A stretch of 64,000 nucleotides of DNA from Bacillus sp. V3-13 (GTDB lineage: Bacteria; Bacillota; Bacilli; Bacillales; Cytobacillaceae), in the NCBI RefSeq assembly GCF_002860165.1, contig NZ_PGUZ01000059.1, forward strand, positions 16,505 to 80,504, written 5' to 3'. Positions 50,004-58,110 of this stretch are shown here, piece after piece (the stretch's first letter is position 1; each line of letters starts with the position of its first letter). The notes under the pieces are model-generated. The model worked only from the letters and a program-made list of their open reading frames with translations. It had not been told where the DNA came from and made no database searches. The position numbers were made by a program, and so were the translations under genes.

Positions 50004-50756
50004 ATGAAGACGGCCACAAGAATCCATTTAAAAGTGAAACGGCGTGACGAAAAAGGAGGGGAGCATTACTGGGAAGAGTTTGAAGTTCCATACCGCAATA
50101 ATATGAACGTAATTTCAGTACTGATGGAAATCCAAAAGAACCCAATCAATTCCAAAGGTGAAAAGGTCCGTTCCGTTGCCTGGGAGTACAATTGCCTGGA
50201 AGAAGTATGCGGCGCTTGCAGCATGAAAATCAACGGCAAGGTCAGGCAGGCATGCTCAACACTGGTTGACCGCCTTGAGCAGCCGATCCAGCTTGAGCCG
50301 ATGGACACCTTTCCGGTAGAAAAAGACCTGGTTGTCGACCGGCAGCGCATGTTTGACAACTTAAAGAAAATAAAAGGCTGGATTCCGATCGACGGAACTT
50401 ATTCTCTGGGCTCTGGACAACTCATCTCTTCGGATCTCCAGCAGGAAGCCTATAAATATTCAACCTGCATGACCTGCGGCTGCTGCCTCGAGGCATGCCC
50501 GAACGTGAATAGCGGTTCGCCGTTTATCGGCCCTCAGGCTCTCGGGCAGATTAAATATTTCAATATGCATCCGACCGGAGCATTGCAAAAGAAGGACCGG
50601 CTCGAGGTTGTCATTAGCGATGAAGGAATCGCGAATTGCGGCAGTTCGCAAAACTGTGTCGAGGTTTGCCCCAAGGGAATTCCATTAACGGCAGCGATCG
50701 CCGAATTAAACAGGGAATGCAACCGCTATTCTTTATCGAGTTGGCTAAAGAAGTGA
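50004..50756 (+). CDS. sdhB: Succinate dehydrogenase iron-sulfur subunit, paralogue
   Basis: A 250-residue iron-sulfur protein. The [2Fe-2S] cysteines are in 'YNCLEEVCGACSMKINGKVR' plus the next 'QAC', the [4Fe-4S] motif is 'STCMTCGCCLEACPN', and the [3Fe-4S] region is 'CGSSQNCVEVCPKGIPLTAA'. Length matches B. subtilis SdhB. It relays electrons from SdhA to the haems of SdhC. ATG 50004 is preferred because AAGGAGG is six bases before it; GTG 49998 touches the ribosome binding site. About 90 bases separate it from the fumarase genes, without an obvious terminator. Confidence 0.9.
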   Translation: MKTATRIHLKVKRRDEKGGEHYWEEFEVPYRNNMNVISVLMEIQKNPINSKGEKVRSVAWEYNCLEEVCGACSMKINGKVRQACSTLVDRLEQPIQLEPMDTFPVEKDLVVDRQRMFDNLKKIKGWIPIDGTYSLGSGQLISSDLQQEAYKYSTCMTCGCCLEACPNVNSGSPFIGPQALGQIKYFNMHPTGALQKKDRLEVVISDEGIANCGSSQNCVEVCPKGIPLTAAIAELNRECNRYSLSSWLKK

Positions 50757-50843
50757 AGAAATTTAGTTGTTGCCATCATGATGTCCTTTTTCGGTGACTG
50801 CACATGAAGTCCAGCTGAAAGCCAAATAAAGGGGAAGATTGTT

Positions 50844-51689
50844 TTGCGGACGATAACGTACAATAAGATTGTTGATCAAGTTGCCCAAATGTGCCAGGAA
50901 GCGAATTTTGATCTGGGTCAGGATGTGATTCAGGCTTTTAAGACAGCGTTGAAAAAGGAAAAATCCGAGACAGGCAAAGATATTTTGGAGCAGCTGATTT
51001 TGAACGCGGACATTGCTGCAAGTGAAAGGGTGCCAATGTGCCAGGATACTGGAGTGTCCGTATTTATTGTGGAAGTCGGGCAGGACTGCCATATAACCGG
51101 AGGCAGCCTGAAAGATGCCATTAATGAAGGCGTAAGAAAAGGTTACGAAGAAGGTTATTTACGGCATTCAATTGTCGACCACCCAATCACGAGGGAAAAA
51201 AGTAAAGGATACAACACACCCTCGATCATCCATATAGACCTAGTGCCCGGTGAAGAGCTTGTCATTCACATGTCGGCCAAGGGCGGCGGCAGTGAAAATA
51301 TGAGCACCTTGAAGATGCTTAAGCCAGCTGACGGTTTGGAAGGAATTAAGGAATATATTCTCAATACAGTTGCAAAAGCAGGACCCAATGCCTGTCCTCC
51401 GCTTGTCGTTGGCATCGGAATTGGCGGCAATTTTGAGCGGTGCGCGTACCTGGCGAAAAAATCGTTGTTCCGGCCGATCGGGCATCGCAGTGAGCGCCCG
51501 GAAATCGCAGAGCTTGAAGAGGAATTGATGGAGAAAATTAACCAGCTTGGCATCGGACCACAGGGGATGGGTGGCAGCACCACCGCCCTTGATGTGAAAA
51601 TCGAAATCGAGCCTTGCCATATCGCAGCGTTGCCAGTGGCAGTCAATTTGAATTGTCATGCAAGCAGGCATAAAGAAATCCGGCTATAG
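50844..51689 (+). CDS. Class I fumarase / mesaconase-type alpha subunit (TtdA type), second copy
   Basis: A 281-residue alpha subunit, paralogue of the one at 31422. Likely cluster cysteines are Cys66 in 'VPMCQDTGVSVFIVEVGQD', Cys184 in 'PNACPPLVVGIGIGG' and a Cys near 272 in 'VNLNCHASRHKE'. This copy keeps the canonical 'CQDTG'. Class I fumarases of this type can hydrate mesaconate to (S)-citramalate as well as fumarate to (S)-malate. Directly after an extra succinate dehydrogenase it would take that enzyme's product. The start is TTG 50844 after AAAGGGGAAG. Confidence 0.88.
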   Translation: MRTITYNKIVDQVAQMCQEANFDLGQDVIQAFKTALKKEKSETGKDILEQLILNADIAASERVPMCQDTGVSVFIVEVGQDCHITGGSLKDAINEGVRKGYEEGYLRHSIVDHPITREKSKGYNTPSIIHIDLVPGEELVIHMSAKGGGSENMSTLKMLKPADGLEGIKEYILNTVAKAGPNACPPLVVGIGIGGNFERCAYLAKKSLFRPIGHRSERPEIAELEEELMEKINQLGIGPQGMGGSTTALDVKIEIEPCHIAALPVAVNLNCHASRHKEIRL

Positions 51690-51700
51690 GAGGGGAGAAC

Positions 51701-52267
51701 ATGCCAGCTATTAATATTACCAGTCCGATTCCAGAAAAAAAACTTTTGGAATTAAAGGCAGGCGACAGAGTCCTTTTAAGCGGTACAATTTACACAGCCA
51801 GGGATGCAGCCCATAAAAGAATGTATGAGGCGCTTCAAAAAGGGGAGACGCTGCCGTTCGCCATTGAAGGCCAGACGATTTATTATGTCGGTCCGACGCC
51901 TGCGAAACCGGGGCAAATCATTGGATCAGCGGGGCCAACAACTAGCGGGAGAATGGACAAATATACTCCGGCGCTCCTTGACCTTGGTTTGAAGGCGATG
52001 ATTGGAAAAGGCTACCGCAATGCGGAAGTCATAGATTCTATGAAGAAAAATAAAGCCGTTTACTTAGCTGCCATTGGAGGATCAGGTGCCTTAATCTCCA
52101 GGTCGATCCTATCCATGCAGGTAATAGCTTTCGAAGATTTGGGGCCTGAAGCTATCTACAAGCTGACAATCAAGGATTTCCCCGCAGTCGTAATCATCGA
52201 TAGTGAGGGCAATGATTGGTATCAGCTTGGAAAACAGCAGTTCCAGACAGAAAACAATCCAGTATGA
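51701..52267 (+). CDS. Class I fumarase / mesaconase-type beta subunit (TtdB type), second copy
   Basis: A 188-residue beta subunit: 'LKAGDRVLLSGTIYTARDAA' with 'HKRMYEALQKGETLP', 'YYVGPTPAKPGQIIGSAGPT', 'SGRMDKYTPALLDLGLKAMI' and 'QVIAFEDLGPEAIYKLTIKD'. 'TSGRMD' with its Ser, Arg and Asp is the usual substrate-binding motif of class I fumarases; the first copy has 'TAYRMD' in the same place. AGGAGGGGAG precedes the ATG, eleven bases after the alpha-subunit stop. A strong terminator closes the operon. Confidence 0.88.
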   Translation: MPAINITSPIPEKKLLELKAGDRVLLSGTIYTARDAAHKRMYEALQKGETLPFAIEGQTIYYVGPTPAKPGQIIGSAGPTTSGRMDKYTPALLDLGLKAMIGKGYRNAEVIDSMKKNKAVYLAAIGGSGALISRSILSMQVIAFEDLGPEAIYKLTIKDFPAVVIIDSEGNDWYQLGKQQFQTENNPV

Positions 52268-52280
52268 CCTCTGCGTCCAT

Positions 52281-52308
52281 CCTCTGAACCTAGGTTCAGG
52301 GGTTTTTT
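52281..52308 (+). terminator. Terminator at the end of the CoA-ligase-Sdh-fumarase operon
   Basis: CCTCTGAACC and GGTTCAGGGG form a perfect or near-perfect stem with a minimal loop, followed by TTTTTT, 14 bases after the stop. Confidence 0.88.
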
Positions 52309-52333
52309 CCGCCATATATATAAGATATTAACC

Positions 52334-52423
52334 TCATTTTTTTGAACTATCCTTCACAGTCTTTACTATTGCCAAAAAAACAATAATGACAAAAACAATA
52401 GATAAGGTAATTATAGTAGACAA
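52334..52423 (-). CDS. Small single-pass membrane protein, 29 residues
   Basis: On the minus strand TTG at 52423 to TGA at 52334 encodes MSTIITLSIVFVIIVFLAIV followed by KTVKDSSKK. GGAGGAATTTAA before the TTG gives a strong, well-spaced ribosome binding site. A single hydrophobic helix of about 18 residues with a basic tail fits a small inner-membrane protein or transporter accessory peptide. No neighbour lies on the same strand. I do not recognise the family; the strong ribosome binding site is the main support. Confidence 0.5.
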   Translation of the reverse strand: MSTIITLSIVFVIIVFLAIVKTVKDSSKK

Positions 52424-52683
52424 TTAAATTCCTCCTCTCTGCTGCCATATTCTTTATTTTGGATTGATACTCCTTCAAGGATCAACAAGCATGTTTGCTG
52501 CTTATAGTTTTTTCACTTATTTCTATTGAAAAGGAAGGATAATTGGTTCTAATTTTGCCTCTCTATATCCGTGTAGCAGGATAAAATGAAAAATTGTTTT
52601 ATCCGACATACGATAGTGTTACGATAATAAACAAAGTATGAAAAGCTCCATAACCCAACGCATGCAAACAAGAGGAGATCATT

Positions 52684-53889
52684 GTGGAATACATACAATC
52701 AGGAACAAAAGAATCGAGGCTGGCCAGTATTTCTTTATTTCTTGGCGGATTTGTGACGTTTGCGATCCTGTATACGACCCAACCGTTGATGCCGGTTTTT
52801 ACAAAGGAATTTGGAGTCTCGGCTCCAGTGGCAAGCTTATCTTTGTCTTTATCAACAGGATTGCTGGCAATCGTGATGTTAATTGCAGCTGCGTTATCTG
52901 ATGCGGTTGGTAAAAGAACGGTCATGATTTTTTCAATGCTCTCAACATCCATCCTTGGATTGCTGTCCGCATTTAGCCCCAATTTTATGACGCTCTTAAT
53001 CTACCGGGCGTTGTTGGGGATTTTTATCGCCGGAATTCCTTCGATTGCCATGGCTTATGTATCGGAAGAATTCAATCCAAAAGAAATCGGCAAGGTGATG
53101 GGACTTTATATCAGCGGAACAAGCATCGGAGGGTTGGCTGGCAGAATCTTCACATCCGCCCTTACCGATCTGTTCACCTGGCGAATCGCGCTGACCTCTG
53201 TAGGAGTGATGACGATTCTTTTGAGCATCGCATTTTGGCTGACTCTTCCCGCCCCTCGTCATCATCTAAAAAAGCCACTGGAATGGAAAGCTGCCTTTGC
53301 AGCCTATCAATCTCATTTTAAGAATAAACAATTGATGACCATGATGGCGCTTCCCTTTTTACTGATGGGGAGCTTTGTCACTTTATATAATTACATAGGC
53401 TTTTTGCTTGTAGAACCACCTTATAATCTAAGCCAAACCGTTGTCGGATTCATTTTTGTCGTATACTTATTCGGCACTTTCAGTTCTATTTATATGGGAA
53501 AAAAAGCGGATCAATACGGGAATTCCAAAACCTTAAAAATTTCGCTTGGAATTATGATTGGCGGGGTAATTCTGACAATTGTTCCTTTTTTATTGGTCAA
53601 AATATTGGGGATTTCCATCTTTACATTTGGATTTTTTGCATGTCATTCGATTGCAAGCGCCTGGGTTGGGGAATCTGCCGTAAACTTTAAAGCACAGGCT
53701 TCCGCTCTTTATCTTCTATTTTATTATCTTGGTTCAAGCCTGGTCGGTTCTTTTGGCGGTTACTTCTGGGTGCATTTTCATTGGATTGGTATTGTTTCGT
53801 TGATCTTTGGCCTGTTATTGGCCGGATATTTACTCATTGTAAAATCAGAAAAATCCCTCGTTACAAAAAATAAGACTTATAATATTTAA
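52684..53889 (+). CDS. MFS transporter (YnfM-like, 12 membrane segments)
   Basis: A 401-residue major facilitator. 'FVTFAILYTTQPLMPVFTKE' in segment 1, 'SDAVGKRTVMIFSMLSTSIL' as loop 2-3 motif A, 'YRALLGIFIAGIPSIAMAYV' and 'GLYISGTSIGGLAGRIFTSA' in segments 4-5 are characteristic of the YnfM/arabinose-efflux-like group. The middle loop is basic and a motif A-like 'GKKADQYGN' repeats in the second half. The start is GTG after AGAGGAGAT. It stands alone before the HPr-domain activator gene. Substrate unknown; export of a sugar or small acid is possible. Confidence 0.87.
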   Translation: MEYIQSGTKESRLASISLFLGGFVTFAILYTTQPLMPVFTKEFGVSAPVASLSLSLSTGLLAIVMLIAAALSDAVGKRTVMIFSMLSTSILGLLSAFSPNFMTLLIYRALLGIFIAGIPSIAMAYVSEEFNPKEIGKVMGLYISGTSIGGLAGRIFTSALTDLFTWRIALTSVGVMTILLSIAFWLTLPAPRHHLKKPLEWKAAFAAYQSHFKNKQLMTMMALPFLLMGSFVTLYNYIGFLLVEPPYNLSQTVVGFIFVVYLFGTFSSIYMGKKADQYGNSKTLKISLGIMIGGVILTIVPFLLVKILGISIFTFGFFACHSIASAWVGESAVNFKAQASALYLLFYYLGSSLVGSFGGYFWVHFHWIGIVSLIFGLLLAGYLLIVKSEKSLVTKNKTYNI

Positions 53890-53934
53890 TAAGTATTATA
53901 GAAATTATTAACTACAGGGCAGGCGAATGTTCCT

Positions 53935-55962
53935 ATGCAAAAGGTAATGGTCAAGGTATATCGGAAAAACGGTTTGCACGTCAGAATGGCAGCGACCCTG
54001 ATCACAAAGCTGCAAAACGAAGTACGGGACCAAAAGGTTTTAAAAAACATTTTTGTTGAGTACAAAGGAAAACGGGTTGAAGTTACAAATCTGTTATCCT
54101 TGGTTTCACTTAAAATAGGACAGGGTGAAGAGTTTGCCATTTGTTTTGAAAAAGAGGTGCCTGAATCGATTTTGCATGAGATTCAACTTTTCTTCGGACA
54201 AATCGAGCAAGAGGATCATCGCGATTCGGAAACGGACCGGTTGTTAATGGAAAACTCTATCATTCTCCAGGAAGCAATCGCCAATTTGCCGAATGGGATG
54301 ATTGTTGTTAACCAGGAAAATATCATTACGTTTGCCAATGAAGCAGCTATCAGGCTGCTTGAAATCCCCTCCAATCAATTGTTAAACCAGCAAGCCGACC
54401 AGGTTATTCCCCATTCAAAATTACATGAAATCTTGCAAACCGGAGAAGTCAGAATAGCAGAAAAGCAAATCTTAAAAAATTATACGATTCTCGCCAATCG
54501 CGCCCCAATTTTCTTTGATGGAAAAGTGATTGGCGCGGTGGCGATTTTTCAGGATGTCTCCGATTTGGAAAAGGTAAGCCTCGAACTGAAGAGGGAAAAG
54601 GAGCTTCAAGAAAGGCTGAATCTTGTCCTCGAATCCGTCTCGGATTTGATTGCACTGACCGATAAAGAAGGCGATTTTACCTATATGAATGAACAAATGC
54701 GGGAGCTTCTTGTCAAGATCGGTGCAACTGAATCGATTTCCGGGCTGGTCGGCAAACGGGGATGGCAGCAGCTGAAAGTTCAAAAACAATCTGTATACCG
54801 GGTTATGAATCTATTGGAAAACGAAGCGTTTATTACGAAGATCAATCCGATTTTGATTGATGGCGATTTTCGTGGTGCAGTTATTTCACTCAGTCCGTAT
54901 AACGAGATGAAATCGCTGCTCGAAAAATTGGAGCTGATGGAGAAGCGGACGGAGTATTTGGAACAGGAGCTGTCGAGGCATGTAGGCTTGGACAAAGCCT
55001 TCCAGACGATTATTGGCCACAGTGAGACGTTGATTGAAAGCTTGTCGATAGCCAATAAAGTGTCAAAAACGAATTCAACCGTGTTAATCACGGGGGAAAG
55101 CGGGACGGGAAAGGAACTCGTTGCCCGCGCGATCCATGAATCAAGCAAAAGGAAGAGGGGACCGTTCATTCGCGTCAATTGTGCCGCTATTCCTTACAAT
55201 TTGATTGAAAGTGAATTGTTTGGCCATGAAAAAGGTGCGTTTACCGGTGCATTCAAAACCCATCAGGGGAAATTTGAACTGGCGAACGGCGGAACGATTT
55301 TTCTTGACGAAATTGGCGATCTTAATATTGATCTTCAGGCGAAGCTTCTCCGTGTTCTGCAGGAAAGGGAGATTGAGCGGGTCGGCGGCAATCGGACGAT
55401 TAAGCTTGATGTCCGCGTCATTGCCGCGACTAATGCAGATTTACACCGATTAGTGGAGGAAGGAAAGTTCCGGGCCGATTTATATTACCGGTTGAACATC
55501 ATTCCAATTCATCTGCCGCCATTGCGGAGTCGCAAAGAAGATATTCCTTTATTGGTCGACCACTTCCGGCAAGTGTATAATGGCCAGTTGGGAAAAAGTA
55601 TCAAGTTCTATGAAAAAGGATTTTTAAAAGCGATCGGGGACTATCATTGGCCGGGCAATATCAGGGAACTGCAAAACACAATTGAGCGGGCCGCCACCTT
55701 AACAGAAGATACAACCCTTTACCGGAAAGACTTGCCCGAATATATATTAAATCAGGATTCGTCCTCTTTGAACATTCAATTAAATGGAGATCTTTTACCG
55801 CTGGAGGCATATGAACGGCAAATTTTTGAACATGCCGCTCCGAACTATCCAAGCTACAATCAATTGGCGCGCGCGCTTGGAATCACCCATAAAACGGCGG
55901 CAAGCAAACTGAGAAAATACCAATTGGAGCATTTGCTTGGGAAAAATTATCAACATTCTTGA
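53935..55962 (+). CDS. Sigma-54-dependent activator with N-terminal HPr-like domain, PAS, AAA+ and Fis-type HTH
   Basis: A 675-residue bacterial enhancer-binding protein. Residues 1-88 resemble HPr: 'KNGLHVRMAATLITKL' puts His exactly at position 15 with Arg17, but the Ser46 segment reads 'VTNLLSLV', with Asn in that place. PAS-like regions follow ('LPNGMIVVNQENIITFANEA', and 'VSDLIALTDKEGDFTYMNEQ'). The AAA+ domain from about 360 has Walker A 'GESGTGKE', the sigma-54 loop 'GAFTGA', Walker B 'GTIFLDEIGD' and the Arg finger region; the C-terminal HTH is 'YNQLARALGITHKTAASKLR'. It precedes dhaKLM, whose promoter is of -24/-12 type. Inference: phosphorylation of His15 by the PTS or a Dha component tunes activation. 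Confidence 0.88.
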   Translation: MQKVMVKVYRKNGLHVRMAATLITKLQNEVRDQKVLKNIFVEYKGKRVEVTNLLSLVSLKIGQGEEFAICFEKEVPESILHEIQLFFGQIEQEDHRDSETDRLLMENSIILQEAIANLPNGMIVVNQENIITFANEAAIRLLEIPSNQLLNQQADQVIPHSKLHEILQTGEVRIAEKQILKNYTILANRAPIFFDGKVIGAVAIFQDVSDLEKVSLELKREKELQERLNLVLESVSDLIALTDKEGDFTYMNEQMRELLVKIGATESISGLVGKRGWQQLKVQKQSVYRVMNLLENEAFITKINPILIDGDFRGAVISLSPYNEMKSLLEKLELMEKRTEYLEQELSRHVGLDKAFQTIIGHSETLIESLSIANKVSKTNSTVLITGESGTGKELVARAIHESSKRKRGPFIRVNCAAIPYNLIESELFGHEKGAFTGAFKTHQGKFELANGGTIFLDEIGDLNIDLQAKLLRVLQEREIERVGGNRTIKLDVRVIAATNADLHRLVEEGKFRADLYYRLNIIPIHLPPLRSRKEDIPLLVDHFRQVYNGQLGKSIKFYEKGFLKAIGDYHWPGNIRELQNTIERAATLTEDTTLYRKDLPEYILNQDSSSLNIQLNGDLLPLEAYERQIFEHAAPNYPSYNQLARALGITHKTAASKLRKYQLEHLLGKNYQHS

Positions 55963-55976
55963 GAAAAATTCCCCAA

Positions 55977-55998
55977 GTTTTCATCAAAATATGAAAAC
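55977..55998 (+). promoter_or_regulatory. Candidate enhancer (UAS) for the dha promoter
   Basis: GTTTTCAT and ATGAAAAC form a perfect 8-base inverted repeat with a 6-base spacer. Its centre is about 65 bases before the expected transcription start. It is the only strong repeat in the gap and a good candidate for the activator's binding site. Confidence 0.55.
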
Positions 55999-56024
55999 GC
56001 CTTCATTTATCAAAGGTTTCATTT

Positions 56025-56040
56025 TGGCACGCTTCTTGCA
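56025..56040 (+). promoter_or_regulatory. Sigma-54 (-24/-12) promoter of the dha operon
   Basis: TGGCACGCTTCTTGCA matches the consensus TGGCACG-N4-TTGCW exactly in spacing and nearly in sequence. It lies 35 bases before dhaK and just after the gene of a sigma-54 activator. Confidence 0.9.
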
Positions 56041-56075
56041 TTATATTTAATGAATCAAAAAGGAGGGCAATAATA

Positions 56076-57071
56076 ATGAAAAAGCTGATTAATCATCCTG
56101 AAGATGTAGTCAAAGAAATGGTGGAGGGATTTATTGCGGCCTATCCGAAGCGGCTCAAGCAGGTTCCCGATACGTCTGTCATTGTTCGCGCCGATGCGCC
56201 GGTGCAAGGGAAAGTCGGCATTGTCAGCGGCGGCGGAAGCGGGCATGAGCCGGCACACGGCGGATTTGTCGGTTTGGGAATGCTGGATGGCGCGGTTGCC
56301 GGGGAAGTGTTTACTTCACCGACACCGGATCAGGTGTATGAGGCGATTAAAGCGGTCGATGGCGGCAAGGGTGTCCTTTTAGTTATTAAGAATTATACCG
56401 GTGATGTGATGAATTTTGAAATGGCCGCTGAATTGGCCGAAGCAGACGGGATTCAGGTTGCAAAGGTGATTGTCAATAACGATGTGGCCGTTGAAAACTC
56501 TACATATACGGTCGGGAAAAGAGGGATTGCCGGCACGATTTTTGTCCATAAAATTGCCGGGGCGATGGCTGAGGCGGGGGCATCACTTGAAGAAGTAGCC
56601 GCCGTGGCTAACAAAGCGATTGATAATCTATGTTCAATGGGAATGGCGTTATCGCCATGTACGGTGCCTGCAGCAGGAAAACCGGGCTTTACCATCGACG
56701 AAAATGAAATGGAAATCGGCACAGGCATTCACGGCGAGCCGGGCATTGAAAGAACGGAAATTAAAACGGCTGATGAAGTGACGGATACGCTCCTGTCAAA
56801 AGTGCTTAACCATCTGCAATTAGCGCCTAACAGCAAAGTGGCCGTGATGATTAACGGGCTCGGTGCAACGCCGTTAATGGAGCTCTATATCGTGAACCGG
56901 CGGGTAGCGAAAATCCTGAAGGAAAAAGAGATCGAAGTGCATGAAACTTTTATCGGCGAATATATGACATCGCTTGAAATGGCAGGCTGCTCGATCACGA
57001 TTCTCCGGCTTGATGATCAACTAACAGAGCTGCTCGATGCGAAAGCAGATACGGTAGCTTTTAAGAAATAA
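56076..57071 (+). CDS. dhaK: PTS-dependent dihydroxyacetone kinase, subunit DhaK
   Basis: A 331-residue DhaK. It binds dihydroxyacetone as a hemiaminal on a His: here His219 in 'IGTGIHGEPGIER'; 'GGGSGHEPAHGGFVGLGMLD' with His57 completes the active site. Other family blocks are 'VLLVIKNYTGDVMNFEMAAE' and 'VMINGLGATPLMELYIV'. It works with DhaL (nucleotide-bearing) and DhaM (phosphoryl donor) to make dihydroxyacetone phosphate in the cytoplasm. AAGGAGGGC precedes the ATG. First gene of a sigma-54 operon. Confidence 0.94.
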   Translation: MKKLINHPEDVVKEMVEGFIAAYPKRLKQVPDTSVIVRADAPVQGKVGIVSGGGSGHEPAHGGFVGLGMLDGAVAGEVFTSPTPDQVYEAIKAVDGGKGVLLVIKNYTGDVMNFEMAAELAEADGIQVAKVIVNNDVAVENSTYTVGKRGIAGTIFVHKIAGAMAEAGASLEEVAAVANKAIDNLCSMGMALSPCTVPAAGKPGFTIDENEMEIGTGIHGEPGIERTEIKTADEVTDTLLSKVLNHLQLAPNSKVAVMINGLGATPLMELYIVNRRVAKILKEKEIEVHETFIGEYMTSLEMAGCSITILRLDDQLTELLDAKADTVAFKK

Positions 57072-57089
57072 CAGAAGGGAGTTATTCCG

Positions 57090-57716
57090 ATGGGTTTTGG
57101 AATCGAACAAGCCAAACATTGGCTCACGCAGCTTAGTGAAGTATACCAGCAGCAAAAAGAATATTTAACAGAACTTGACCAGGCGATCGGGGATGGTGAC
57201 CATGGCATCAACATGGCAAGAGGCTTTAAAGAAGCTGCGCAGAAAATCACCAATACTTCGTACGCCGACCTTGGCGGATTATTTAAAGACACCGGGATGA
57301 CGCTTCTTTCAAAAGTAGGCGGCGCATCCGGGCCCCTATATGGAACTGCTTTTTTAAAGGCGGCCGGCACGTTGAAGGATAAGCAGGAAATCACGATTTC
57401 GGAGTTAACAGAGGCGTTATCCGCTTCTGTCGACGGATTAAAGCAGCGCGGCAAAGCAAGCTTGCAGGAGAAGACAATGATCGATGTTTGGGAACCTGCA
57501 GTAGACTATTTGCAAGAACAGCAGGAAAACATCAATTGGGATGAGTTTATTTTATTTACGAAAGAAAAAATGGAAGGAACAAAAGAGATGGAAGCGAAAA
57601 AAGGCCGGGCCACCTATTTGGGCGCGCGGTCGCTCGGGCATATCGATCCTGGTGCCGCTTCATCCCATTATTTGTTCACCGAATTAGCGAAAGCGTTTAA
57701 AGGAGCAGAATCATGA
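57090..57716 (+). CDS. dhaL: PTS-dependent dihydroxyacetone kinase, subunit DhaL
   Basis: A 208-residue DhaL with the ADP/Mg site 'ELDQAIGDGDHGINMARGFK' (Asp residues that chelate two Mg ions), 'SKVGGASGPLYGTAFLKAAG', 'TMIDVWEPAVDYL' and 'GARSLGHIDPGAASSHYLF'. The bound ADP is phosphorylated by DhaM and then passes phosphate to dihydroxyacetone on DhaK. It overlaps dhaM by ATGA. Length and motifs are complete. Confidence 0.93.
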   Translation: MGFGIEQAKHWLTQLSEVYQQQKEYLTELDQAIGDGDHGINMARGFKEAAQKITNTSYADLGGLFKDTGMTLLSKVGGASGPLYGTAFLKAAGTLKDKQEITISELTEALSASVDGLKQRGKASLQEKTMIDVWEPAVDYLQEQQENINWDEFILFTKEKMEGTKEMEAKKGRATYLGARSLGHIDPGAASSHYLFTELAKAFKGAES

Positions 57717-58108
57717 GTTATGTAGGCATCGTGTTAATTTCGCACAGCAGGGATATTGTCAGAGGCCTGGAAGCATTATTAAGGCAGATCCAGAAGGATG
57801 TTCCGTTGGCGATTGCCGGCGGAACGGAAGCGGATGAGATCGGCACTGATATGTTTGACATCAAGAAAGCGATCGAATCGGTGTATTCCGACAAGGGTGT
57901 TGTGATTTTATTTGACCTCGGCAGCGCCCTGTTGAATGCGGAGATGGCGATTGAAACGCTTGAAGGCGAGCCGAATATTAAAATAGCCGATGCACCTCTT
58001 GTGGAAGGTGCGTATGCTGCGATTGTTGAGTCAGGGATCGGCGGCACGATTGATGACGTTGTCGCGGCTGCTGAAGGGGCAAAACATTTGGAAAAGATCC
58101 AGAGTTAA
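57713..58108 (+). CDS. dhaM: PTS-dependent dihydroxyacetone kinase, phosphotransferase subunit DhaM
   Basis: A 131-residue EIIA-Man-like DhaM. The phospho-acceptor is His11 in 'GIVLISHSRDIVRGLEALLR'; 'AGGTEADEIGTDMFDIKKAI', 'GVVILFDLGSALLNAEMAIE' and 'DAPLVEGAYAAIVESGIGGT' complete the fold. It is the short form without the HPr and enzyme I-like domains of E. coli DhaM. A separate HPr gene follows, which would fit as phosphate donor. It shares a four-base overlap with dhaL. Confidence 0.93.
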   Translation: MSYVGIVLISHSRDIVRGLEALLRQIQKDVPLAIAGGTEADEIGTDMFDIKKAIESVYSDKGVVILFDLGSALLNAEMAIETLEGEPNIKIADAPLVEGAYAAIVESGIGGTIDDVVAAAEGAKHLEKIQS

Positions 58109-58110
58109 GA

